NCBI GenBank assembly: GCA_902464195.1
Contig: CABQJB010000010.1
Span: forward strand, 1-23,137
Length of the DNA stretch: 23,137 nucleotides
Source: an uncultured Megasphaera sp.
GTDB taxonomy: Bacteria > Bacillota > Negativicutes > Veillonellales > Megasphaeraceae
Reading direction: 5' to 3'
Part shown: one piece after another, positions 1-7,490 of the stretch
How positions within the stretch are numbered: position 1 is the stretch's first letter
Layout of the letters: every line of letters starts with the position of its first letter
Notes under the pieces: model-generated
Databases searched by the model: none
The model's input: only the letters and a program-made list of their open reading frames with translations
What the model was told of the DNA's origin: nothing
Position numbers and translations under genes: made by a program

Positions 1-1
1 G

Positions 2-1582
2 CGTCAGCGCAAGCGGCGGCCTGTGAAGCCCTTTGCCGTCATGATGAAGGACCTCGACGCCGTGCGCCGGCAGTGCATCATTCCCGACGGGGCGGAAAAC
101 GTCCTCGACGGCCATCAGAAGCCGATTATCTTACTGCCCAAGAAAGGCAGTCAGACCCTGGCGCCGTCCATTGCGCCGGGCAATCCGTCTGTCGGCGTCA
201 TGCTGCCCTATACGCCGCTCCATCTGCTGCTCTTTACTTATGACGACGGCCTCGCCGTACCGGATGCACTGGTCATGACCAGCGCCAATGAGTCCGGCGC
301 GCCTATCTGTCACGATGACGACGAAGCGCGGCAGGAACTGTCCGGCCTCTGCGACCTCATCCTGAGCCACAACCGCCGCATCCGCCTGCGGGCCGATGAT
401 TCGGTCATGGACTGGTATGACGGTAAGCCCTATATGATACGCCGCTCCCGGGGCTATGCGCCGCTGCCTTTCTTCTATGGAAAGGGAAGCGGCAAGGATG
501 TCCTGGCTATAGGTGGGGAATTGAAGAACTGTTTCTGCATCGGCCGCAATCACCTGTTCTATCCTTCGCCGTACATCGGCGACATGGCCGATATACGGAC
601 TGTCGAAGCCCTGCGCCAGTCCATCCGGCGCATGACGACGCTCCTCGAAGCCAAGCCGTCTGTCGTCGCCTGCGACCTGCACCCGCGCTATAACACGACG
701 GCCGTAGCCCATGAACTGGGCCTGCCCGTCGTCGCCGTCCAGCATCACTATGCCCATATCCTGTCCTGCATGGCTGAAAACGACTGGGAAGAACCGGTCA
801 TCGGCATCGCCTTTGACGGTACCGGCTACGGGACAGACGGGACGATTTGGGGCGGCGAAGTCCTGGTCAGTGACGTCCATGGCTTTCAGCGGTCTGCGTC
901 GATCCAGCCTTTCTGGCAGCGCGGCGGCGACGCATCGGCCCGCGAGGGCTGGCGCATTGCCGTCAGCCTCATCGACAGCTTGCAGAAGGACCGGAGCCAG
1001 GCGGCGGCCATGATCGAAGCACTGCGCCTTTGCAGTGAAGCTGAACGGCAGGCCCAGTTCTTCCTGGCTGACCAGCAGATCAACAGCGTCTTGTCGACCA
1101 GTGCCGGCCGCCTCTTCGACGGCATCAGCGCTATCTTGGGGATTTGCCGGGCTTCGACCTTTGAAGGCCAGGCGTCTATGGCCCTCCAGTTTGCCGCTGA
1201 GGCCTGGGAAAAAGACCATCCTGCACCGGATGTGACGCCCATGGCGCCCATCCATGGCCAAGACCGGCTGCTCCTGCCGACGGGCGTCCTGGTCCGGCAG
1301 GTCCTGGAAGGCCGCCTGGCCGGAGAAGCGGCCGGCTGCCTGGCTTATGCATTTCATCAGGGCCTGGCTGCCATGATTGCCGGGGCCTGCCTGGCCGTGC
1401 AGGAAGAAACGGGACTGCACGTCGTGGCCCTGAGCGGCGGCGTCTTCCAGAACCGCCTGCTCCTGCGCCTTTGCGACCAGACCCTGCAGCACCTGGGCTT
1501 CACCGTCCTCAAGCACAGCACGGTCCCGCCCAACGACGGCGGCATCGCCTTAGGACAAGCCGTTTACGCCGCATATACGTAG
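2..1582 (+). CDS. hypF: HypF, carbamoyltransferase of [NiFe]-hydrogenase maturation (5' truncated by window edge)
   Basis: HypF turns carbamoyl phosphate into a carbamoyl-adenylate and passes the carbamoyl group to the C-terminal cysteine of HypE, the first step in making the cyanide ligands of the [NiFe] centre. The reading frame is open from the first bases, so the N-terminal acylphosphatase and zinc-finger parts lie outside the window. What remains starts in the YrdC-like domain (KPFAVMMKDL at 23-52; the GTG at 23 is internal, not a start) and runs through the Kae1-like domain: HPRYNTT near 680-700, QHHYAH near 740-757, DGTGYGTDGTIWGGE near 815-860 and SGGVFQN near 1432-1452, all typical HypF signatures. 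The TAG stop lies inside a partial copy of the GTAGGGGC repeat that fills the next spacer. It is codirectional with hypCDE but separated from them by 275 bases. Identification is secure; only the missing 5' end is unknown. Confidence 0.96.
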   Translation, partial: RQRKRRPVKPFAVMMKDLDAVRRQCIIPDGAENVLDGHQKPIILLPKKGSQTLAPSIAPGNPSVGVMLPYTPLHLLLFTYDDGLAVPDALVMTSANESGAPICHDDDEARQELSGLCDLILSHNRRIRLRADDSVMDWYDGKPYMIRRSRGYAPLPFFYGKGSGKDVLAIGGELKNCFCIGRNHLFYPSPYIGDMADIRTVEALRQSIRRMTTLLEAKPSVVACDLHPRYNTTAVAHELGLPVVAVQHHYAHILSCMAENDWEEPVIGIAFDGTGYGTDGTIWGGEVLVSDVHGFQRSASIQPFWQRGGDASAREGWRIAVSLIDSLQKDRSQAAAMIEALRLCSEAERQAQFFLADQQINSVLSTSAGRLFDGISAILGICRASTFEGQASMALQFAAEAWEKDHPAPDVTPMAPIHGQDRLLLPTGVLVRQVLEGRLAGEAAGCLAYAFHQGLAAMIAGACLAVQEETGLHVVALSGGVFQNRLLLRLCDQTLQHLGFTVLKHSTVPPNDGGIALGQAVYAAYT

Positions 1583-1590
1583 GGGCCGTC

Positions 1591-1756
1591 GTTCGTAGGG
1601 GCGCCCACGTGGGGCGCCCGCCCGGACTGATGGTGATGACGTCGTGCATGTATATGTAGGCCCGCAGGTCGCAGGTCGCCGTTCGTAGGGGCGCCCACGT
1701 GGGGCGCCCGCCCGGACTGATGGTGATGACGTCATGCATGTATCCGTAGGCCCGCA
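1591..1756. repeat. Two direct copies of a palindromic intergenic repeat, period 90 bases
   Basis: Copy 1 (1591-1666) and copy 2 (1681-1756) are nearly identical, with first bases exactly 90 apart. Each begins GTTCGTAGGGGCGCCC and contains a large imperfect hairpin: GGGGCGCCCACG against CGTGGGGCGCCC with one bulged G, around the centre CCCACGTGGG. Each copy also carries GATGACGTC(A/G)TGCATG; in copy 2 ATGACGTCAT is a perfect palindrome. Between the copies lies the tandem heptamer GCAGGTC x2 (1664-1677). A shorter relative with the core GTAGGGGCGACC lies at 8731-8742. The layout resembles REP/MITE-like bacterial interspersed repeats, and I infer that it is dispersed in the genome. No coding function is supported. 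Confidence 0.9.
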
Positions 1757-1804
1757 AGGCTCCCCTAATAGGGGAGCTGGCCGCCGCAGGCGGTCTGAGA
1801 GGTT
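1757..1804. repeat. Double-hairpin intergenic element
   Basis: Two adjacent stem-loops follow the repeat pair directly. The first is GCTCCCCT-AAT-AGGGGAGC (1759-1777), an 8-bp perfect stem. The second is GGCCGCC-GCA-GGCGGTC (1779-1795), 7 bp with one G-T pair, then TGAGAGGTT. There is no T-run, so it is not a classic intrinsic terminator, although it may slow read-through from hypF. Its form resembles repeats scattered between genes in many Firmicutes; that link is from memory. Confidence 0.6.
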
Positions 1805-1857
1805 GCCCGTTGTTCGATGAACGAAATTAATTGGTTATACATAAAGGAGGAATTATC

Positions 1858-2067
1858 ATGTGTGTAGGGTTACCGGCACGTGTTATGAAAATACAGAATG
1901 GAATGGCTCTCGTCGATGCTTCCGGTGCTAAACGAGAAGTATCGGCAGCTCTTATCGACGAACTCGATCCTGGCGATTACGTCATGGTCCACGCCGGCAT
2001 GGCTATCGCCAAGATTACCGATAATGATGCCGACGAAACAGACGATATCCTGGAGGACCTGAACTGA
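1858..2067 (+). CDS. hypC: HypC/HybG-family hydrogenase maturation chaperone
   Basis: This is a 69-residue chaperone that forms a complex with HypD to carry the Fe(CN)2CO unit to the large subunit of a [NiFe] hydrogenase. It starts MCVGLPARV: the invariant Cys2, which becomes N-terminal after methionine removal and binds iron, is present. The ATG at 1858 is chosen over the upstream in-frame TTG at 1831 because AAAGGAGG (1843-1850) lies 7 bases before it and because the family requires MC at the N-terminus. The body follows the small beta-barrel pattern (VDASGAKREVSAALIDELDPGDYVMVHAGMAIAKI), and the tail is acidic (DNDADETDDILEDLN). Its stop TGA shares one base with the hypD start (TGATG), so translation is probably coupled. 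I see no convincing sigma-A promoter just upstream. Confidence 0.96.
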   Translation: MCVGLPARVMKIQNGMALVDASGAKREVSAALIDELDPGDYVMVHAGMAIAKITDNDADETDDILEDLN

Positions 2068-3125
2068 TGGCAGAAGCAAAGAAGCGGACGGCCCTGGATA
2101 TCATCCGCAGTTATGACGGGCCGAAAATCCGCATTATGGAAGTCTGCGGGACCCACACCCATGAAATCTTCCGCCAGGGCATCCGACAGATTCTGCCGCC
2201 CCAGGTCGACGTCATCTCCGGGCCGGGCTGCCCGGTCTGCGTCACGCCTGTCGGCTATATCGACCAGGCCATCTGGCTGGCCTTGGAAAAAGGCGTTACC
2301 ATCTGCACCTTTGGCGACCTCGTGCGCGTCCCGGGCAGCACGATGAGCCTGGCCGATGCCCGCAGTCAGGGCGGCCATGTGGAAATCGTCTATTCGCCTC
2401 TCGACGCCTATAATTATGCCAAGGCGCATCCGGACGAAGACGTCGTCTTCCTGTCTGTCGGCTTTGAAACGACGACACCGCCGTCGTGCCTGGCTGTCAA
2501 GCAGGCCGTCGCCGACGGGATGACGAATTTTTCCCTGCTCACGGCTAACAAGACCATGCCCATGGCCTATGAAGCCATGAAGGACAGCGCCGACGCTTTC
2601 CTCTATCCCGGCCACGTCGACGCCGTCATGGGGACCAGCTCTGGCGAAGCCATGCTGAAAGAAGGCGTATCCGGTGTCGTCGCCGGCTTTACGGCCAAAG
2701 AACTGCTCACGGCCTTTGCCGTCATCCTGGTCAAGTTCCCTCAGGGGAAGCCCTTCTTCAAGAACTGCTATCCCCGTGTCGTCAAGGATGAAGGCAGCCC
2801 GGCCGCTCAGGCCCTGATAAAAGAAGTCATGGAACCGTGCGATTCGGAATGGCGCGGCTTAGGCGTCATCCCCCAGTCGGGCCTGCAGCTGCGGCCTGCC
2901 TTTGCAGTCTGTGATGCCCGCAAGAAATACGGCGTGCCGGCTATGGAAGGGCGCGCCAATCCGGCCTGCCGCTGCGGCGATATCCTGCAGGGGAAATGCA
3001 CGCCGCCCCAGTGCCCGCTCTTTGGCAAGGTCTGCACGCCGGAACATCCCGTAGGGGCCTGCATGGTTTCCCACGAAGGGGCCTGCTCGGCTTATTATTT
3101 ATATGGAGGCAATTTACATGAGTGA
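2067..3125 (+). CDS. hypD: HypD, [4Fe-4S] protein assembling the Fe(CN)2CO group
   Basis: HypD, 352 residues (normal length), is the redox scaffold on which, with HypC, cyanide from HypE is placed on iron. Family signatures are all visible: EVCGTHTHE with Cys27, SGPGCPVC with Cys55 and Cys58, SVGFETTTP, and the C-terminal cysteine-rich segment with CRCGDILQGKC, PPQCPLFGKVC and VGACMVSHEGACSAYY, which holds the [4Fe-4S] cluster. The ATG overlaps the hypC stop by one base, and the end overlaps hypE by 8 bases. This sits in the middle of the hypCDE block; hypA and hypB (nickel insertion) are not seen in the window and may lie upstream of hypF or elsewhere. Confidence 0.97.
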   Translation: MAEAKKRTALDIIRSYDGPKIRIMEVCGTHTHEIFRQGIRQILPPQVDVISGPGCPVCVTPVGYIDQAIWLALEKGVTICTFGDLVRVPGSTMSLADARSQGGHVEIVYSPLDAYNYAKAHPDEDVVFLSVGFETTTPPSCLAVKQAVADGMTNFSLLTANKTMPMAYEAMKDSADAFLYPGHVDAVMGTSSGEAMLKEGVSGVVAGFTAKELLTAFAVILVKFPQGKPFFKNCYPRVVKDEGSPAAQALIKEVMEPCDSEWRGLGVIPQSGLQLRPAFAVCDARKKYGVPAMEGRANPACRCGDILQGKCTPPQCPLFGKVCTPEHPVGACMVSHEGACSAYYLYGGNLHE

Positions 3126-4122
3126 TGTCATTACCTTAGCCCACGGCGCCGGCGGCAAACAGACTGCCGAACTCATCGACCGTGTCTTTAAAGCTCATTT
3201 TTCCAATCCCCAGTTCACTGGAGACGACGCCGCTGTCCTGCCCATCGGCGGGACCAACCTGGCTTTTACGACAGACGGCTTCATCGTCTCGCCGCCGGAA
3301 TTTCCTGGCGGCAATATCGGCAAACTGAGTATCTGCGGGACCGTCAACGACCTGTCCTGCATGGGTGCCAAGCCCTTATATCTGTCGTGTGCCTTTGTCA
3401 TCGAAGAAGGCTTCCCCCTGGCCAAAGTCGAAGAATATGCGGCAGCCATGGCCAAGACGGCTGCGGAAGCCGGTGTGCGCATCGTCGCCGGCGATACGAA
3501 AGTAGCCGGGAAAGGCCAGGTCGACCACCTGTTCATTACGACGACGGGTATCGGTCAAATCGTAGACGGCGTCCATACGTCGGGGACCCTGGCCCAGCCC
3601 GGTGACGCTGTCATCGTCAGCGGCGACGTCGGCCGCCATGGCTGCACGATTCTCCTGGCCCGCAACCAGTTCGGCATCGATGCCGATGTGACCAGCGATT
3701 GCGCGCCTTTATGGGGGACTGTCGAAGCCATGCTGGATACGACCAAGGACATCCACGTCATCCGCGATGCAACCCGCGGCGGCGTCGGTACGGTCCTCTA
3801 TGAAATCGCCGGCCAGAGCCACGTCGGCATCCACTTGGACAGCCAGGCCATCCCGGTCGACCCGGCCGTCCGCGGCGTCTGCGGCATGCTCGGCCTGGAA
3901 CCGCTCTACCTGGCCTGCGAAGGCCGGCTGGTCATCTTTGCGCCCAAAGCCGTAGCCGGTGATATCGTCGCCACCCTGCGTCAGGGCAAATATTCGAAAG
4001 ACGCGGCCATCATCGGCGAAGTTACAGCCGACCAGCCCGGCCGGGTCATCATGCGTACGGAAATCGGCGCGGAAACGCTGCTGCCGCCGCCAGGCGGTGA
4101 ATTACTGCCGCGCATCTGCTAA
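3118..4122 (+). CDS. hypE: HypE, carbamoyl dehydratase making the cyanide ligand
   Basis: HypE, 334 residues, dehydrates the carbamoyl group on its C-terminal cysteine to a thiocyanate using ATP and donates CN to HypCD. The protein ends ...LLPRIC, the essential terminal cysteine. AIR-synthetase/PurM-like features are present: LAHGAGGKQT near the N-terminus, GDDAAVLPIGG, TVNDLSCMGAKPLYLS and DATRGGVGTVLYEIA. The ATG at 3118 is preferred to the in-frame ATG at 3103 because the GGAGG at 3107-3111 lies 6 bases upstream and the family begins close to ITLAHGAGG. It overlaps hypD by 8 bases and is followed 14 bases later by the nitrogenase-like gene, whose ribosome binding site (AAGGAGGAGG) is very strong. 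Confidence 0.97.
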   Translation: MSDVITLAHGAGGKQTAELIDRVFKAHFSNPQFTGDDAAVLPIGGTNLAFTTDGFIVSPPEFPGGNIGKLSICGTVNDLSCMGAKPLYLSCAFVIEEGFPLAKVEEYAAAMAKTAAEAGVRIVAGDTKVAGKGQVDHLFITTTGIGQIVDGVHTSGTLAQPGDAVIVSGDVGRHGCTILLARNQFGIDADVTSDCAPLWGTVEAMLDTTKDIHVIRDATRGGVGTVLYEIAGQSHVGIHLDSQAIPVDPAVRGVCGMLGLEPLYLACEGRLVIFAPKAVAGDIVATLRQGKYSKDAAIIGEVTADQPGRVIMRTEIGAETLLPPPGGELLPRIC

Positions 4123-4136
4123 GGAGGAGGGAGAGC

Positions 4137-5492
4137 ATGATTTACGAAAATGAAATCCATCCACCCCAGGTGCCGCAGTATCATGTCACGCCAGACGGTG
4201 CCGAAGTCGCCATCAGCCAGGCATCGTTCCCCAAACCCTTCCACATCGGCCTGCAGTATGCTTCGCCAGCCCGGGGCCATTGGACCATTGCCCATTCGCC
4301 CATGCTCATCCCTGACTGCCACGAAGTCTATGTCTGCTGTGCCTGCTGCCTTCACGGCGTCGTCTTGTCGGCTGATGAAGTCCCGGATGGGGCCGGCCGC
4401 TTCTCTATGGTTACCTTGACGAACGAGAACCTTATCAAAGGCAATCTGGAAGAAATGATGATCGACGGCATTTCCCATATCATCGACGACATGCCCGAAC
4501 GGCCGAAATGCGTCGAAGGCTTTACCAGCTGTATGCAGCATTTCCTGCACATCGACCTGCGCGTCGTCTACGGGACGCTGCGCCAGAAATATCCCGACAT
4601 CGATTTCATCGACGGCTATATGATTCCGACCCTGCAGCGGCGCTTTACGCCGGACATCCTCGGCCGGCGCCAGCTCGTGCGGGCCGTCCAGCCCCTGCCG
4701 AAACAGAAGGCCGTCAACTATGTCGTCAATTACTATCCCGTCGACGAAGATAATGAATTGACGGCTATGCTCCGCCAGGGAGGCTATGCTATCCACGATT
4801 TCGCCGCCTGCCAGACCTATGAAGAATATAAGGCCATGGGCGAATCGGTGGCCAACATTTACTTCCTGGAAAATGCCGGTCCAGCGGCCAAGGATATGGA
4901 AAAAAGGCTGAATCAGCAGGCCCTGTACCTGCCTTATGCCTATGAGTACGGCCGGATGCGCCGCAATTTGCAAAAGGCGGCAGATGCCCTGGGACTGACC
5001 ATGCCCGATTGCGATGCCTATGAACAGGCCATCGAAGAAAAAGCCCAAACCCTGCGGGAACAAGTCGGCGACATGCACATCGCCATCGACTATACGGCGA
5101 CGCCGCGGCCCCTGGAACTGGCTGCGTTCCTCTTGAAACGCGGCTTCAACGTCTACGCAGTCTATCTCGATGCTATTTCGCCAGATGAAAAAGAAACGTT
5201 CCAGTTCCTGCAGGAACAGTATCCGGACCTGTCCCTGCGTTCGACGATGCATTTCAAACGCCGCCTCCTGCCGCGCGACGACAGTAAGAAGTACGGAAAA
5301 GTCCTGGCCATCGGCCAGATGGCGGCCTATTTCACGGATACGAAGTATTTCGTCAACCTCATTGAAAACAGCGGCTTCTATGGCTATACGGGCCTATTGA
5401 AGATTTTAGATTTGATCGGCCAGGCCAATGCCGCCGAAAATCCCAAGATGCGGGATATCATTCAAATAAAAGCATGGGGGTGTCATGGTTGA
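4137..5492 (+). CDS. Nitrogenase component 1-type oxidoreductase, subunit A (NifD/BchN-like), substrate unknown
   Basis: This 451-residue protein has the layout of a nitrogenase component 1 subunit but is not NifD itself. The N-terminal part carries a cysteine cluster DCHEVYVCCACCLHG (Cys61, 67, 68, 70, 71), followed by NENLIKGNLEEMM, which matches the EKDxxFGGexKL region of NifD/NifK, and then KCVEGFTSCMQHFLHID (Cys125, Cys132) at the place of the third P-cluster cysteine. So three positions that normally bind a P-cluster or a [4Fe-4S] cluster are occupied, with extra cysteines nearby. The C-terminus ends IKAWGCHG. The family is known for ATP-driven two-electron reductions (nitrogenase, chlorophyllide and protochlorophyllide reductases, CfbCD, methylthio-alkane reductase). 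No nifB or nifEN is present here, so nitrogen fixation is not supported. It follows hypE by 14 bases and overlaps the next subunit. The exact reaction cannot be read from sequence. Confidence 0.88.
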   Translation: MIYENEIHPPQVPQYHVTPDGAEVAISQASFPKPFHIGLQYASPARGHWTIAHSPMLIPDCHEVYVCCACCLHGVVLSADEVPDGAGRFSMVTLTNENLIKGNLEEMMIDGISHIIDDMPERPKCVEGFTSCMQHFLHIDLRVVYGTLRQKYPDIDFIDGYMIPTLQRRFTPDILGRRQLVRAVQPLPKQKAVNYVVNYYPVDEDNELTAMLRQGGYAIHDFAACQTYEEYKAMGESVANIYFLENAGPAAKDMEKRLNQQALYLPYAYEYGRMRRNLQKAADALGLTMPDCDAYEQAIEEKAQTLREQVGDMHIAIDYTATPRPLELAAFLLKRGFNVYAVYLDAISPDEKETFQFLQEQYPDLSLRSTMHFKRRLLPRDDSKKYGKVLAIGQMAAYFTDTKYFVNLIENSGFYGYTGLLKILDLIGQANAAENPKMRDIIQIKAWGCHG

Positions 5493-6715
5493 AACAAGCA
5501 CAACGCGTCTTATCGACGTATGCCGTCGACATGTTCGGCATTGCGTCGTCGCTCTTTGAATTAGGCGGCCTCATCGTCATGCACGATGCGTCAGGCTGTA
5601 ATTCGACATACGACACGCACGATGAACCGCGGTGGTACGATACGCCGAGCATGGTCTATATTTCGGGTCTTAATGAAATTGATACCATCCAGGGTAATGA
5701 CCAGCGCCTCATCGATGATATCGCCGAAGCCGTAGAAGCGGCCCATCCCCGCTTCGTCGCCATCGGCGGCAGTCCCATGCCGAATGCCATCGGCACGGAC
5801 TTCAAGGCCATCGAGCGCCTGGTAGCGGCCCGGACGGGCCTGCCGACGCTGGGTTTCCGGACCGACGGCATCCATAGTTACCTGCCCGGTGCCGGCGGCG
5901 CCTATGTCTGGCTGGCCAAGACCTTTTTGAAGGCGCCTCATCGCAAGCCGCAGAAACCGGCGAAACGGGTCAATCTCCTGGGCCTGACGCCGCTGGACTT
6001 TTCTGTCGTCGGCAATGCGACGACGCTCAAGCAAATCGTCACCGATGCTGGCTTTACCCTGCAGAGCTCGTGGTCCATGGGCGATACCCTGGACACGTTG
6101 GCCGAAGCGGCCAATGCCGACGTCAATGTCGTCCTGTCGTCGACGGCTTTCTACCTGGCCCAGTACATGCGTGACACCTATGGCATCCCTTATGTCGTCG
6201 GCATCCCTATGGGTGAAAAGGGGACGGCTGACTGGCTGGAAGCCTTGCGGAACTGTGATTCGTCGTATCTCACAGGCTTTACGGGACAGGAAAAGTACAT
6301 CAAAGCCCAGTACGCCCTGGCCGACCTCAATGCCTGGAAGACGGAACAGGCTTATGATGATACGCCATGCGATGTCCTGGTCATCGGCGAACCGGTCTAC
6401 CTTTTGTCGATGAAGGCTATGCTCCAGCCGGAAATGGGCATTTCCGACGTCCGCCTGCTCTGCCCCCTTGCCGATGCGCCGCGGTGGCTCTTGAAGGACA
6501 TGGAAGTTGCCAGTGTCGAAGATGTCATCCGTCAGGAATGCCGCAAAGCCCGCCGGGTCATTGCCGACCCGATTTACGCCCGGCTGCTGCCGGATGAAAA
6601 AGAAAAATTCATTTCCATGCCCCATGAAGCCTATTCGGGACGGCATTATCACGCCGATATGCCCATCTTCGTCGGGCCGTCCTTTTCGGCATGGCTGAAA
6701 AATAAATTGACGTGA
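5489..6715 (+). CDS. Nitrogenase component 1-type oxidoreductase, subunit B (NifK/BchB-like), substrate unknown
   Basis: This is the second component 1-like subunit, 408 residues. MHDASGCNSTYDTHDEPRWYD matches the HGPxGCxxY...R segment of NifD/NifK, keeping one cysteine (Cys37), and ISGLNEIDTIQGNDQRL matches the EKDIVFGGexKL loop. The later cysteine of the family is lost: the segment reads AIGGSPMPNAIGTDF, where nitrogenases have a CxxxxIGDD-type sequence. One N-terminal cysteine here plus several in subunit A suggests a shared interface cluster (inference). I prefer the TTG at 5489: TTGA overlaps the previous stop by 4 bases and GGGGG lies 8 bases upstream. The ATG at 5474, with no good ribosome binding site, is the alternative and adds five residues. 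The C-terminus keeps the Rossmann-like arrangement (CDVLVIGEPVYLLSMKAML). Function unknown. Confidence 0.86.
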   Translation: MKQAQRVLSTYAVDMFGIASSLFELGGLIVMHDASGCNSTYDTHDEPRWYDTPSMVYISGLNEIDTIQGNDQRLIDDIAEAVEAAHPRFVAIGGSPMPNAIGTDFKAIERLVAARTGLPTLGFRTDGIHSYLPGAGGAYVWLAKTFLKAPHRKPQKPAKRVNLLGLTPLDFSVVGNATTLKQIVTDAGFTLQSSWSMGDTLDTLAEAANADVNVVLSSTAFYLAQYMRDTYGIPYVVGIPMGEKGTADWLEALRNCDSSYLTGFTGQEKYIKAQYALADLNAWKTEQAYDDTPCDVLVIGEPVYLLSMKAMLQPEMGISDVRLLCPLADAPRWLLKDMEVASVEDVIRQECRKARRVIADPIYARLLPDEKEKFISMPHEAYSGRHYHADMPIFVGPSFSAWLKNKLT

Positions 6716-6727
6716 GGAGGAAGTCTT

Positions 6728-7474
6728 ATGAGAAAATTTGCAATTTATGGGAAAGGCGGCATCGGCAAGTCGACGACGGCAGCCAACGTGTCGGCCGCCC
6801 TGGCCATGATGGGGAAAAAAGTCGTCCAAGTCGGCTGTGACCCTAAGGCCGATTCGACGCTGAACCTCCTGCACGGCCATCCCGTCACGCCGGTCATGGA
6901 CTACTATCGGGAACATACAGAAGGACCGGATTTCGACCATATCGGCCGGGAAGGCTTCGGCGGCGTCTTCTGCATCGAAACGGGCGGCCCTACGCCGGGC
7001 CTGGGCTGTGCCGGTCGGGGCATCATCGCCACTTTCGACCTCATGGACGAACAGGAAGTCTTCCAGAAGCTCCAGCCTGACGTCGTCTTATATGACGTCC
7101 TGGGCGACGTCGTCTGCGGCGGCTTCTCTGCGCCCATCCGCGATGGCTATGCCGATGAAATCTTCATCGTCACGTCCGGCGAAAAGATGGCCCTCTACGC
7201 AGCGGCCAATATCATCAAGGCCGTCGAAAACTTCAAGAGCCGCGGCTATGCCCAGGTCAAGGGCATCATCCTCAACCGGCGCAATGTCGACGATGAATAC
7301 GAACTGGTCAAGGCCTTTGCCGATGAACACGGCCTGCCCATCGTAGCCGATATTCCCAGAAGCAAGGAAATCCAGTATTATGAAAATAAAGGCATGACCG
7401 TCGTCGAAGGCGACCCGGACCTGCCGGTCAGCCAGATTTATCGGGAGTTAGCTCAAAAGCTGCTCCAGGCTTAG
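6728..7474 (+). CDS. NifH-like ATP-dependent Fe-S reductase partnering the nitrogenase-like pair
   Basis: A 248-residue homodimeric-type iron protein. Visible parts are the Walker A/deviant P-loop GKGGIGKST (residues 8-16), switch I-type QVGCDPKADST, ETGGPTPGLGCAGRG with Cys94 and Arg97, and YDVLGDVVCGGFSAPIR with Cys130. Cys94 and Cys130 are the two ligands per monomer of the bridging [4Fe-4S] cluster, so the protein looks fully competent for ATP-driven electron transfer. At 248 residues it is shorter than typical NifH (about 275-295), missing C-terminal extension. It starts 12 bases after subunit B with GAGGAGG (6714-6720) as ribosome binding site, and hydF follows after 16 bases. The order A-B-reductase is the reverse of nifHDK. 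It belongs to the NifH/BchL/CfbC superfamily; its closest branch needs a tree. Confidence 0.93.
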   Translation: MRKFAIYGKGGIGKSTTAANVSAALAMMGKKVVQVGCDPKADSTLNLLHGHPVTPVMDYYREHTEGPDFDHIGREGFGGVFCIETGGPTPGLGCAGRGIIATFDLMDEQEVFQKLQPDVVLYDVLGDVVCGGFSAPIRDGYADEIFIVTSGEKMALYAAANIIKAVENFKSRGYAQVKGIILNRRNVDDEYELVKAFADEHGLPIVADIPRSKEIQYYENKGMTVVEGDPDLPVSQIYRELAQKLLQA

Positions 7475-7490
7475 GAAAGGAGCGATATCT

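Noticed and set aside
131..1516. Long open frame of 461 codons on the minus strand opposite hypF
   Set aside because: It is a shadow of the GC-rich hypF codons; the plus-strand frame carries clear HypF motifs and the minus translation shows none of any family.
1591..1756. Possible CRISPR-like array
   Set aside because: Only two copies, each about 76 bases with a 14-base tandem-repeat spacer, and no cas genes nearby; the form fits an interspersed repeat.
1509..1757. Minus-strand frame encoding an internally repeated 30-residue peptide
   Set aside because: The peptide repeat is only the 90-base DNA repeat read in a frame that is a multiple of three; no ribosome binding site and no family likeness.
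1831..1857. Extended -10-like TGGTTATAC as the hypC promoter
   Set aside because: Transcription would start inside the hypC ribosome binding site and no acceptable -35 is found.
4119..5252. 377-codon minus-strand frame opposite nitrogenase-like subunit A
   Set aside because: Same reason: composition-driven antisense frame without recognisable domains or ribosome binding site.
5591..6940. 449-codon minus-strand frame opposite the nitrogenase-like subunit B
   Set aside because: Antisense shadow of a well-supported gene with tight operon spacing and family motifs on the plus strand.
4137..7474. Functional nif operon for nitrogen fixation
   Set aside because: Subunit B lacks P-cluster ligands, both catalytic-like subunits are distant from NifD/NifK, and no nifB/nifE/nifN is present in the window.
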